Shown here in pieces: positions 46,409-57,236 of a DNA stretch of 64,000 nt. The notes under the pieces are model-generated. The model was not told the origin of the DNA. It ran no database searches and was given only the letters and a program-made list of their open reading frames with translations. Location: NCBI GenBank assembly GCA_030737835.1, contig JAUJYN010000018.1, positions 2,480,001 through 2,544,000 of the forward strand, in the 5' to 3' direction. Position 1 is the stretch's first letter. Each line of letters starts with the position of its first letter. The position numbers and the translations under genes were made by a program. The DNA comes from Acorus gramineus (taxonomy: Eukaryota; Streptophyta; Magnoliopsida; Acorales; Acoraceae).

Positions 46409-48513
46409 GTGAGTGGTTTGATTCCAATCCCCCCCCTCTCTAGGGATGCGCTCGACCCGCATAGACGCGCGTCGCACATCGATGGGGTATCTTAGCTATA
46501 CTACTTGTGTAAACAAGTAGTATAGCCTTGCTTAAACTAAAATATGTAGATACCATGCATGCATGATAAATATGATATATCCATGCCACCTTAGACTTTG
46601 TATGATGGGGATATGCACCCTTATATCATGTATAGCAACCTATGCATGCCTAGACACCTTGCCCTGAACCTATGCATGTTCCCATTTAGTTTAATTTATT
46701 TAAAAATCAAAATGTGAGCATGCCTTAGAGAATATTGTAACCTTGTGGTTATGATATATGTCTCCCCGCATCTTAGTTATGCGCCCTGGAGGAATTCTGG
46801 AGAATTCATGACATTAGAAATGTTAGGAAGCGTGGTCGACGGATCCAAGAGGATCGCATGCGTGTGAGTAGGCTGTTCTCTTCCCTTCGTCGGATCCATG
46901 TAGGGACTCCCCGGCGTTAGACAGGCTATCCTGATAGAGGGCTCCCATCTGTAGGTACCTTCGATGTGTTCGGACAGTGCTGGTCGTGGGAGTATACCAG
47001 GTAAGCTACGGAGCAGGGTCGTGCTCCCGGTGGACCAAGGGTGAATAGCAGTCTAGTCAGTCCCAAAAGGCCCATGTCACCCCCTAAAGGGTGAGGGTGA
47101 GGGTGGGGTGGGTCGGCGATGTTACGACCCACTAGCTTGTGTAGTTACTCCCGTTTAGGGACTATGACTACTTTAAGGTTAATATGAGTGTGTTGGTTGT
47201 TGTTATGCATGTGTGTGATATCTCGATAAGCGAGTATCGAGAGTGGTTGTTTTCCATTGGGTTTCGCTTTGCGAACATGGGATCGTTCTCCCCTTCGTTG
47301 GATCCGATGTAGGAACTCCCCGGCGTTGGCTGTACCTGACAGAGGGCTCCCGTCCGTAGGTACCTCCGATGTGTCGGACAGTACGGATGGTGGGAGTGGA
47401 CTAGGTGGAGGCCACGAGGGTGGGAAAGGGCTACTGGCGGACCAAGGGTGTAGAGCGGTGAGTTGAGGAGATCGGGTTGTAGATACTACCCGGGAGAGGG
47501 TTAACGAATGATGTTACGAGCGTGGAAACGTTCTCCCCTTCGTTGGAACCGATGTAGGAACTCCCCGGCGTTGGCTATACCTATTAGAGGACTAGGCAGA
47601 GGCCACGAGGGTGAGAGAGGCTACCGGTGGACCAGGGGTGTAGAGCAGTCTAAGTCTCTCCCAAAGTCCCAAGATGTCTCCTTTCAGGAGTGAGGGTGTG
47701 GATGAGGCGAAGACGCGTCGCCTCGTGACCCATTCGTTGTTTGACCGTTCCCATAGTTGTTGGGTCCAGTCTCGTGATCGATGTTGAAGGACATCGTTGG
47801 GCGATTATCTAGATGTAGATGATCCAGTAGTGTTGAGTAGACCAGTAAATCCGGGTCTCTCCGACCGACGGTATGGTCTCTAGACCAGTAAATCCGGGTC
47901 TCTTCGATCGACGGTATGGTCTCTCCCCATAAGTCCCAAAAGACTCCCTCCGGGAGTGAGGGTGGGGGTGAGGTTGGTCGCGCCGCCACGTGACCCTGTT
48001 ATCCATTGAGTTTCTACCCATGTTTTCCTTGAAAGGAAATTGATTTATGTGTTGAACTATAGAATGGTGATTGGTTTCCAGCCACTCACTGAGCTTGTAG
48101 CTCACCCCTCACATACTGATTCTTTTCAGGGCCAGTGTTGGGCGTGGAGCTGGAGCTTTCCTGTGGTGTGGTCTTATGGGCGTGGAGCGTTCTGTCGGCG
48201 GGTGGCGAGTGCGAGGCTGTCAGCATTCCTAGAGTCATTTATGCTTTGTAAATCGTGCATGTGGCACAGGTTGTATTTTCTTTGGTCTAGACTTGGCTTT
48301 CACAGGACATTAATTGTGTATTCGGGTCTGTAATAATGTTTTTGATTTACAGACATTGTTATATATTATGCTTCCACTTTTCAGTCAGTTATCATTATCT
48401 TGCTTTGCCGCCTTGTGTATTGTTGTTGGTGTTCTTATTGACCTCAAGTATTGATAGCTGATATTATATTTGTTTTACCATGTCTCGGGGACGCCTGGGG
48501 CGTGACAAAAAGT

Positions 48514-48525
48514 TGGTATCAGAGC
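48514..48525 (+). other. Primer binding site, initiator Met tRNA
   Basis: TGGTATCAGAGC, seven bases after the 5' LTR, the standard plant iMet primer site. Confidence 0.9.
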
Positions 48526-49213
48526 CTGGTCCTGTCAGAGCCTAAGTTTAGTCGTATAGATGATGAGTCATAGGATTGTCATCCGAGTACTCTTGTTTTA
48601 GAAGTTATCTTAGGTTGCTGACATGCCTCCTCGCATCCGTTGACGTGGACGTGACCCCCTGGACCCACCCTTAAGTTGTCGACTGGTTAGGGTCAGTTGT
48701 TAGATCTCTTGTGCGGGATTAAGGTTTGGGTAGGAGATTTATGCCCAGTAGTGTGATAGTGATGAATTGGTTGCAATTTCTAAGGTATGGATTGCGTCTC
48801 GATAATGGAGCTCTTTCCCGTGTATCGGTATCGCTGGTAACCATGGAGTTCGCGTGCAATTTCTATGCCCAGTGTAAAGTGTTGAGGATGTGGCGTATTG
48901 CTCATTAAGGGATGATGTCTTCTTCTAGCCTTCCTACTCAGGATTAAGGGGCCTTGCAGGGTCAGCGTTGAGACCCGGGCTAGGGTACTCCGTGTTCCTT
49001 GTTTGGTTGTCGAGATATCCTATATTGGGAGCTCATGGTGCCCTGCCAAGGTTTCTTTTCCCAGTCAAGGACTACCTTAGAAGCATCAAATTGATGGTGG
49101 ATTTTTCCCTCTCACTTGGAAGATGCTGTAGCGAGTGGTGATGCGTACGATCGGGATTGGGTGCATCCCATTGTAGCTCAGTGGGTTTCCTTAAATTTCG
49201 AGGACTAAATTTC

Positions 49214-49228
49214 CTAAGGGGGGAAGAA
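49214..49228 (+). other. Polypurine tract
   Basis: TAAGGGGGGAAGAA immediately before the 3' LTR, preceded by TTTCGAGGACTAAATTTCC, the usual 3' context of Ty3/gypsy chromoviruses. Confidence 0.85.
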
Positions 49229-50241
49229 TGTTGTGCCTGTGTCATTTGGAGCGCTCTATTGGAAAATTTGGGTACATAATTTTTTTCCTCGAAGTTATGT
49301 ATTCCTAATGATATTTGGATTTGATTTTTTTTAAATCCAAGATGAAGAGGTTTAAATATGAGTTTACTATGAGATGTCCAGTTTTGAGTTAGCTTTCGTA
49401 CAGAAGTGGAATTAGATCAACTGGATTCTTGTAGTAAAAGTTATGGGTATTTTTCCAAGTATACCCCGGGGAGGGAAATTCTGGCAGCAGCCCTGTTCTA
49501 TGTTTAGCTCTAATTTTGGATTAGCTAGAGGAATTATTTGATCTTGGCATAAACATGAAAGTTGTAGATAATCTTCTTGGCTTTCCAACGGAATTGGAAT
49601 TGTGCAATTCGGAGCTATATTGAGGAAGTTATGGCTGTTCCAGTGAAGCATGCGCAGAATTTCTAGTCAAAGGGCGACTAGGTCATTTCCCTCCTCCCTT
49701 AGATATTTGTGTGATAAATATCTCTCTTTCTCTCTCTCTCTCTCTCTCCCCTCCCAAACCCCCACGTCAACACACATTGCTCTCCTTCTCTCTTTTCAAA
49801 CCCCCCACCAAGTGTTTGATTTATTGTCTCAAAGAGAAGAAGAGAAGGAGGAAGTGAAGGAAGAAAAGAAGCTTTGTCTAGGTGTGTTGGTGTTGTTGAT
49901 CTTCTCTTCTCTCAAGCTCCCCCTCATGATCCTTCCCCCCTGATTTTTAGCTGAAGAGGAGGCTGAGGAGGTGGTGGTAGTGGTGGTGGCGGTTGAGGTG
50001 GTCGCGGGTGCGTCGAGGGCCCCCGAGCCTCCCCCTTTCATTTCCCCTCCAAAGGTGAGTTTTTCCCCTCCTTTTCTTGATTTTTATGGCTTAGGGTTGG
50101 TTGGGAGGGTCATGCATGTTGGGTAGATGTGTTAGGGTGTGTGTGAGGGATTGGGGAGGGTTAAAAAGGGGTAAGGGTTGGCTGGGAGCGTGTTTCGGGT
50201 CGTCTGCGCGCGTGCGCGCTCAGGCGGGCACTGGCAGGCAT
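49229..50241 (+). mobile_element. Truncated 3' LTR of the family-B element
   Basis: Starts TGTTGTGCCTGTGTCATTTGG and parallels 44904-45800, including block A (49951-50054). It stops in the early GC-rich region, where an inverted LTR piece takes over near 50241. It differs visibly from its 5' partner (about six changes in the first 95 bases), so insertion is not very recent. Confidence 0.85.
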
Positions 50242-51430
50242 TGACTCTAGGACTGCTGACAGCCTCGCACTCGCCATCCGCCGGAAGAACGCTCCACGCC
50301 CATAAGACCACACCACAGGAAAGCTCCAACTCCACGCCCAACACTGCCCCTGAAAAGAAACAGTATGCGAGGGGTGAGCTACAAGCTCAGTGAGTGGCTG
50401 AAAACCAATCACCATACTAAAGTTCAATACATATACTCTTTCCTTTCAAGGAAAACATGGGTGGAAACCCATGGATAACAGGGTCAGCGGCAGCGCGACC
50501 AACCTCATCCTCACCCTCACTCTCGGAAGGAGAATCTTGGGACATTTGGGGAGAGACCATACCGTTGGTTGAGGAGACTCGAGATTACTGGTCTACACAA
50601 CACTACTGGGATCATCTACATCGAGATAACTGACCCAACGATGTCCCTGAACATCGATTACGAGACCAGACCCAACAACTATGGGAACGGTCGAACAACG
50701 AATGGGTCACGCGGCGATGTGTCTTCGCCTCATCCTCACCCTCACCAATATCATTCGTTAACCCTCTCCCGGGTAGCCTCTACCTGGTATACTCCCACGA
50801 TCAGTACGCTCCCGAATGCATCGGTGGTACCTATGGATGGGAGCCCTCTGTCAAGACAGCTACAACCCGGCCTCTTCAACTCACCTTCTACACCCTTGGT
50901 CCACCGGTAGCCCTTTCCCCGGGTAGCCTCTACCTGGTATACTCCCATGGTCAGTACGTTCCCGAATGCATCGGTAGTACTTACAGATGGGAGCCCTCTG
51001 TCAGGACAGCTGTAATCCTGAGAAGTTCCTACATCGGATCCAACGAAGGAGAGAACGATCCCATGTTTGCAAAGCGAAACCAATGAAAAACAACTACTCT
51101 CGATAATCACTTATCGAGATATCAAAACACAGGCATAACAACAATCTATGCAACACACTCATATTAACCTTAAAATAATTAAAGTCCCTAAACGGGAGTA
51201 ACTGCACCAGCTAGTGGGTTGTAACATCGCCGACCCACCCCACCCTCACCCGTTAGGGGTGAGATGGGCCTTTTGGGACAGACTAGGCTGATCTCCACCC
51301 TTGGTCCACCGGTAGCCTCTCCTTCGCATAGCCTCTACCTGGTATACTCCCACGATCAGCACCCTCCGACGCATCGGAGGTACCTACAGATGGGAACCCT
51401 CTGTCAAGATAGCTTTCCAACGCCGGGGAG
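50242..51430 (-). mobile_element. Inverted family-B LTR fragment
   Basis: Begins ACTCTAGGACTGCTGACAGC, matching 35221 onward in the minus-strand LTR at 34947, and continues through ACGCTCCACGCCCATAAGAC and CCTCACCC repeats to AACGCCGGGGAG. Both LTR ends are missing. The right side is cut by the LTR at 51431 within GGGGAG. Confidence 0.8.
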
Positions 51431-52080
51431 TGTTATATATGTGTCACTTTTAACCTCCTGGTAACCGTTGGGACATTCTGGTAGTTTTTTGGTTTTTTTT
51501 GTTTTTCGATCGAAACCGCTAAAATCTTAGACTGTTAGCTATCGTCCTGAGTTTGAGGACTCCGATCTAGAATCTAACTGCATATTATGTGTCCTGGTGC
51601 CATTCCATGCCGCTCACAAAAATTTCATCGAATTCTGGTAACGTCTCAGAATTTCGCCGTTCCGGGGCGTATCCGGGTTTTGACAGGGCGAGAAGTCATT
51701 GGGAGAGTTGACTTGGTCAAAGTGGGCCCATGACTTGGTCAACCCCTTTTGTTTTTTTGTGTGGTTGAGTTGACCCAAGTCAAATCTCACTTAAGCCACA
51801 CTAATCCTCTCTTAACCCTAATTAAACCTAATCTAAGTGGGGATTAACCTATAAGTAAGCTAAATATCTTCTCTCCCCCACTATTCATCATCTTCCCCAA
51901 TTAGATTTCTCTCTCCCCCTCTCTCTTTTTCTCCCTTTTGACCTAGCTAGAGGTGTTGAAATCAAAAACCTTAAGAAGAGAAAGGATAGGTGAGCTCCCG
52001 ATCTACCTTTCGGTGGTCTCGGATTCGAGTTCCCACATGCGTGACCCCTTCTCACGCCCTCTTCTCTCCTCTGTTTTCAG

Positions 52081-52184
52081 CTGGTTTTTGGGCTGAGGGA
52101 GATCTTGGTGGTGGTGGCCTTTGGGGAGGTGTTTCGGTGCGCGAAGGGCAACCGATCTTCCCCTTCCTTCCCTTCCTTCCTTGG
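52081..52184 (+). other. Exon-like block A
   Basis: 104 nt from CTGTTTTCAG to GTAAGG. A single frame is open throughout (LVFGLREILVVVAFGEVFRC near its start). It ends in phase 2, unlike sister copies (phase 1), so it does not join in frame to block B here. Confidence 0.5.
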
Positions 52185-53067
52185 GTAAGGTTTCTTTCCT
52201 TCTTTTCCATGTTTAGATGCTTGTTAGGAGGGTGTTTTTGAGTGGGGGTGGCTGTGGGTGGCCGTGGGTGGCCGTTGGTGGCGGTTGGTGGCTGTCGGAG
52301 TGGTGGTGGGCTGTCCTGGGTTGGCTGGCAGGCAGGCAGGGCAGCGCAGGCAGGCGCAGGGCTGGGCGCTGTCGGGCATGCTCGCAGGGCAGCGTGGGCG
52401 TGCGCGCGGGTGGAGCCCGGTTCGGGCGCATGCGGGCAGTGGCGCGCGCAGGCAGGCGCGTGCTGACAGGCTCGCTGGGCGCGTGCGGTCGGGCGTGCTG
52501 GGCGCAGTGCGCGGCGTGCGCGCGGAGCGCTGCGCAGGGGCGTAGTGCGCGCAGGGCGAGCAGTCGGTGCGAGCGGGGAGTGTGAGCGGGCAGGTGTGCG
52601 GGCGCTGCGCTGGGGCACAGTGCAGGCAGGTGCGCGTGCGGGGCGCTGCGCTGGGGCGCAGTGCGCGCGGGTGCACCCGGGGCTGGGCGAGCGAGTGATG
52701 CGAGCGGGTGGTGCGCGCGGGGTGCGCGCGGGATGCTGCGATGGGGCGTTGCGCGTGCAGGTGTGCGTGCAGGTTGCTGCGCTGGGGCGCAGTGAGCGCA
52801 CGGTGCACCGGTGGGGGGGCTCGGCAGGGTGTCTGGGCGTGCGGGCTGGGCTCGGCAGTGCGTCTGGGCGCGCGGGCCGGGGCTCGGCTGTGCGCCCGGG
52901 GCGGGTGGCCGTGCGTACGGCTGCCCGGGGGTTCGGGAGTGAGTCGGGGTGCTCGGACTCGCGTGCATATAAGCCGTATGTATGCTTGTTCGAGTGTTGT
53001 GTATTTTTAATGTATTTTTGTCATATTTGTGTATTTTACTCACCGAATTGATTACCCTATTTTGCAG

Positions 53068-53103
53068 ATCTTGACGGACGGTCGCGTGACGACCCGACTA
53101 TCG
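53068..53103 (+). other. Exon-like block B
   Basis: 36 nt between ATTTTGCAG and GTGAGTGGG. It reads LDGRSRDDPTI. Confidence 0.6.
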
Positions 53104-54218
53104 GTGAGTGGGACAATCCAACCCAGTAGGGAGGCGTTATATGCACTTGGGCGTGTACCGTCCTCCCCTGGGGCACCATGGATTTATATTAACTTGTTGT
53201 AATGTGTAATCCATGCAAGCATGATAAAAATGTAGTATGCATGCTACCCTAGACCTTGTATGTTAGGGACTTGCACCCTTAGGATATGTGTAAGAGCCGT
53301 GCATCCTGTCACCTTGTTATCATGCTAGGAAAGCCTCGACCTATGCATGCGTCCTATTAGTTTGATTTATTAAATTAAATGCTAGCATGCCTTGTATAAT
53401 ATTATAGGGAGGGGCCTTGCGAGGTCAACATTGAGACCCGGGCTAGGGTACTCCGTGTTCCTTGTTTGGTTGTCGGGATGTCCTATATCGGGATCTCATG
53501 CTGCCCTCCCAAGGTTTCTTTTCCCAATAATATTATAACCCTCGTTAATTATTATCATTTATGTTCCCCGCATCCTGGTTATGCGTCCTGGAGGAATTCT
53601 AAAGAATTCATGGCATTAGAGTTGTTGTGATGTGTTGTCGGCGGATCCGAGTGGATCATATGCGATGGATAGGCTGTTATGTTCCCTTCGTTGGATCTGT
53701 GTAGAGACTACCCCGGCGTTGGAAAGGCTGTCCCGTGCAGGGGCTCTCATCAGTAGGCACCTCCTGATTTGGGACGAACTGTGCTGAATGTGGGGGTGGC
53801 CTGTTATATATGTGTCACTTTTTAGCCTTCTGGTAACCATTGGAGCATTCTGGCAGTTTTTGAGTTTTTTTCATTTTTCGATCGGAACCGCTAAAATTTT
53901 GGACTGTTAGCTATCGTCCTGAGCTAGAGGACTCCGATTGAAAATCTAACTGCATATTATGTGTCCTGGTGCCATTCTAAGCCACTCATGAAATTTTCAT
54001 CGAATTCTGGTAACGTTTCCGAAATTTCACAGTTCCGGGGCGTATCCGGGTTTTGACCGAGCGAGAAGTCATTGGGAGAGTTGACTCGGTCAAAGTGGGC
54101 CCATGACTTGGTCAACCCTTTTTGTTTTTTGTGTGGTTGGGTTGACCCAAGTCAAAGCCACTTAAACCCCCCCCCCCACCCCTAAACCTCTCTTAGCCAT
54201 AATCCAAGTGGTTTGACT

Positions 54219-54225
54219 TATATAA
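54219..54225 (+). promoter_or_regulatory. TATA-like box of the gag-pol element
   Basis: TATATAA in GACTTATATAAGTGAG, about 417 bp into the LTR. It lies later than in family A because of an extra GTTGACTC/GGTCAACC-rich segment. Confidence 0.5.
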
Positions 54226-54447
54226 GTGAGTAGCAAATGTTGCCCTACACTATTCATCATCTTCCCCAACTCATTTTCTCTCTCCCCCTCTCTTTTTCTT
54301 GATTTTGAGCCACCTAGAGTTCTTGAAACTCAAAACTCAAAACATAGAAAGGTTAGATCCGGTCCCGATCTATCCCCCGGTGTTCTCGAATTCGAGTTCC
54401 GACAAGTTTGGCCCCCTCTAACCCCCTCTATTCTCCCCTGTTTTCAG

Positions 54448-54550
54448 CCCCTTTTGAGGTAGGAAGAGGTCTTGGTGGTGGAGATCTTTCGGGAGGCGTT
54501 TTGGTGCACGAAGAGCCTCCGGTTCCCTTCCTTTCCTCTCCTTTCCTTGG
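54448..54550 (+). other. Exon-like block A
   Basis: From CCCTGTTTTCAG to GTAAGG. Its 3' frame reads EEVLVVEIFREAFWCTKS and then SFPLLSL, ending in phase 1 in register with block B. A TAG occurs near the start of the block in this frame. Confidence 0.5.
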
Positions 54551-55394
54551 GTAAGGTCTCTTTCCCTCTTTTCCATGTTTAGATGCATGTTAGGAGGGTG
54601 GGTTTGAGTGTGGAGGGTGGCTGGTGGCTGTCGGTGGTGGTTGGGGGCGGTCGGAGGCCATTGGTGGCCGGTGGGTGGTGGTAGAGGTGCTCGGGCAGGG
54701 TGGTTGTCTGTCCCGGGCAAGATGGCAGCACAGGCGCAGCAGGCAGGGCAACAGGTGTGCAATGGCAGGGCGCGCGCGGGCGTGCGCGCGGGTGTGCGCT
54801 CGGGCGGCGTGCTGGGCGTGCTGGGCGCTGGGCGTGCCGGGTGTGCTGGGCGCGTGTGCTGGGCTGGGAGCTGGGCACCATGCGGAAGCGTGCGCGCGGA
54901 GCGCTGCGCAGAGGCGCAGGCGTGCTGTGCACGCGCGGCGGGGATAGCAGTGGGTCAGAGCGGGCGGGTGCGCGTGCGGGGCGTTGCGCTGGGGCGCAGT
55001 GCGCGCGGGTGCACCCGGGGGGGCAGGTCGAGTGGGTGATGCGCGTGCTGGTGCGTGTGGAGTGCGCGCGGGGCGAGGCGCGGGGCGTGCGGTGTGCGCG
55101 CGGGCTGCTGCGCTGGGGTGTAGCGAGCGCGCGGTGCACTCGGGGAGCTCGGCGGCGTGTCTGGCGTGCGGGCAGGGGCGCGGCAGGGCGCCTGGGTGCG
55201 CGGGCTGGGGCGCGGCGATGCATCCGGGGGCGGGTGGCCGTGCAGGTGGTTGCCGGGGGTGCGGGAGTGAGTCGGGGTGCTCGGGCTCGCATGCGTACGG
55301 GCTGTATGCACGTTTGCTCGAGTGTTGTGTATTTTTAAAGTATTTTTGGTGTATTTGTGGATTTTACTCACCAAGTTGATACCCTATGTTGCAG

Positions 55395-55430
55395 ATCTTG
55401 ACCGACAGTCGCGCGACGACCCGACTACCG
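55395..55430 (+). other. Exon-like block B, copy 1
   Basis: Between ATGTTGCAG and GTGAGTGGG. It reads LDRQSRDDPTT. Confidence 0.6.
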
Positions 55431-55594
55431 GTGAGTGGGACAATCCAACCCAGTTGGGAGGCGCTGTATGCACTTGGGCGTAACCCAGTTGGGAGGCGCT
55501 GTATGCACGTTTGCTCGAGTGTTGTGTATTTTTTTAAAAGTATTTTTGGTGTATTTGTGGATTTTACTCACCAAGTTGATACCCTGTCTTGCAG

Positions 55595-55630
55595 ATCTTG
55601 ACGGACAGTCGCGCGACGACCCGACTACCG
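55595..55630 (+). other. Exon-like block B, copy 2
   Basis: Between GTCTTGCAG and GTGAGTGGG. It reads LDGQSRDDPTT. Confidence 0.6.
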
Positions 55631-56719
55631 GTGAGTGGGACAATCCAACCCAGTTGGGAGGCGCTATATGCACTTGGGCGTATACCGTCCTCCCCTGGGG
55701 CACCATAGATTAATATTAACCTGTTTAATATGTAATCCATGCAAGCATGATTGATATGTAGTATGCATGCTACCCTAGACTGAGTATGTTAGGGACTTGC
55801 ACCCTTAGGTTGTGTAAGAGCCATGCATCTTGTCACCTTGTTATCATGCTAGGAAAGCCTCGGCCTTTGTATGCTCCTATTAGTTTAATTTGTTAAATTA
55901 AATGCAACTGGTAATATTATTGCATGCCTTAGGGAATATTAAGGGGCCTTGCGAGGTCAACATTGAGACCCGGGCTAGGGTGCTCCGTGTTCCTTGTTTG
56001 GTTGTCGGGATGTCCTATATCGGGACCTCATGGTGCCCTCCCAAGGTTTCTTTTCCCGTCTATCTAATGCATGTTCCCCGCATCTTGGTTATGCGCCCTG
56101 GAGGAATTCTGATGAATTCAAGACACTAGAGTTGTAGAGATGTGTTGTCAGCGGATCCGAGTGGATCATATGCGTGTGGGTAGGCTGTTTCTCTCCCCTC
56201 GTTGGATCCGTGTAGGGACTCCTCAGCGTTAGACAGGCTATCCTGACAGAGGGCTCCCATCAGTAGGCACCTCCTGATCTTGGACTCGGACTGTGCTGAA
56301 TGTGGGAGTAGACCAGGCAAGCTACGGTGTGGAGGAGAGGCTATCGGTGGACCAAGGGTGATTAACAGCCTAGTCAGTCCCAATATCCTATGTCACCTGT
56401 TGAGGGGTGAGGGTGAGGGTGTATGGATGTGTATGGATGTATGATTATCAGTCCCAATATCCTATGTCACCTATTGAGGGGTGAGGGTGAGGGTGTATGG
56501 ATGTGTATGGATGATTATAAGTCCCAATATCCTATGTCACCTATTGAGGGGTGAGGGTGAGGGTATGGTGGTTCGGCGATGTAACGAATCACTGGATTAT
56601 GTTGTTATGCCACTTTGAGGCTGGTTGTTGATTATTTGTGGTTAATATAAACTGTGATGCATGGGTTGCGCTATTCACTGAGCGTGTGGCTCACCCCTCG
56701 CATAATTACTTTTTTTCAG

Positions 56720-56772
56720 TGATTACTGAGGAGGACTTGAAGGAGGAGCTCCCTGAGCGACTGCACCAGTAG
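56720..56772 (+). other. Exon-like block C
   Basis: Follows a CTTTTTTTCAG acceptor. It reads ITEEDLKEELPERLHQ then TAG (56770-56772). The 3' LTR copy at 63333-63385 differs by one residue (P to L). Confidence 0.6.
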
Positions 56773-57123
56773 CGGAGTAGCGCTACGTCCCGCGAGTTTC
56801 TGAGGCCATCAGCATCCTTCCTTGTTATTGTACGTATATATTTCTGTGCTTGGGCACCCAGTTTGGATTATTTGGATGTATGTGTGTATATTGGCTCTCA
56901 CAGGACATTTGATTTGTATCGAGTCTGTAGTATGTTTTTGGATTACAGACTCAGTCTTTTAGCTTCCGCTATCTGTGTATATATTATGTCAGCCTTGCTT
57001 TCATCTGTGTTGTTGTCATTTTAGTATTGTTAGAGTGATTTATTGATTCCCTGTTTAGACTGCTGATATCTTGTATACACTTGCCGCGACCCGGGGACGG
57101 CCGCCCTGGGGCGTGACAAAAGT

Positions 57124-57135
57124 TGGTATCAGAGC
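57124..57135 (+). other. Primer binding site, initiator Met tRNA
   Basis: TGGTATCAGAGC five bases after the LTR, continuing CTGGTCCTGTCAGAGCC as at 48514. Confidence 0.92.
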
Positions 57136-57236
57136 CTGGTCCTGTCAGAGCCAATTGTCTTCTTTCGTAGAGATGAGTCCTAGGATTTCTATATGAGTAT
57201 TCTGATCCTAGTGTCTGGTTTTCTTAGGTTGCTGAT

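Larger units (their letters stand above)
44904..48507 (+). mobile_element. 5' LTR of a family-B element
   Basis: TGTTGTGCCTGTGTCATTTGG to GGGGCGTGACA, 3,604 bp. The following internal side has a tRNA-Met primer site, so this is a 5' LTR rather than a solo LTR. Block A is at 45617-45720 (TGATTTTCAG before, GTGAGT after), the GC-rich core at about 45765-46260, block B at 46370-46408 and a third block after TTCTTTTCAG near 48129. Internal duplications: the GTTCTCCCCTTCGTTGGA blocks near 47288 and 47530, and the CCAGTAAATCCGGGTCTC unit near 47841 and 47885. The left flank is CCAGT; no right partner survives. Confidence 0.88.
48508..49228 (+). pseudogene. Gutted internal region of the family-B element
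   Basis: Only about 720 bp remain between the LTRs. After the primer site, ATGCCTCCTCGCATCCG at 48623 matches the gag start of the 57237 gene, but a TGA follows after six codons. No pol motif is present. An LTR-type block (GCCTTGCAGGGTCAGCGTTGAG..) lies at 48948-49065 inside the internal region. The 3' edge is the polypurine tract. Confidence 0.75.
51431..53801 (+). mobile_element. Family-A' LTR, part 1 (continues at 63736)
   Basis: Starts TGTTATATATGTGTCAC. The likely left target copy is GGGAG (51426-51430). It has exon 0 with donor GATAG/GTGAGC at 51990, block A at 52081-52184 (CTCTGTTTTCAG before, GTAAGG after, frame open), the GC-rich core at about 52200-52960 and block B at 53068-53103. 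It is interrupted at 53802 by the complete element and resumes at 63736. The LTR runs out of the window, so solo or full status cannot be decided. Confidence 0.85.
55300..55690 (+). repeat. 200-bp tandem duplication carrying block B
   Basis: The segment from GCTGTATGCACGTTTGCTCG through block B to CCAGTTGGGAGGCGCTGTAT occurs twice with a 200-bp shift. Both copies keep TTGCAG and GTGAGT. The 3' LTR has a single copy. Confidence 0.9.
53802..57118 (+). mobile_element. 5' LTR of the gag-pol element
   Basis: TGTTATATATGTGTCAC to GGGGCGTGACA, 3,317 bp. The element duplicated TGGCC (53797-53801 and 63736-63740). It contains a TATA-like box (54219-54225), block A (54448-54550), GC-rich core (about 54600-55290), two copies of block B in a 200-bp tandem duplication (55395-55430 and 55595-55630), one GCCTTGCGAGG block (near 55945), three GTGAGGG minisatellite units (56395-56570) and block C (56720-56772). 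Confidence 0.95.
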
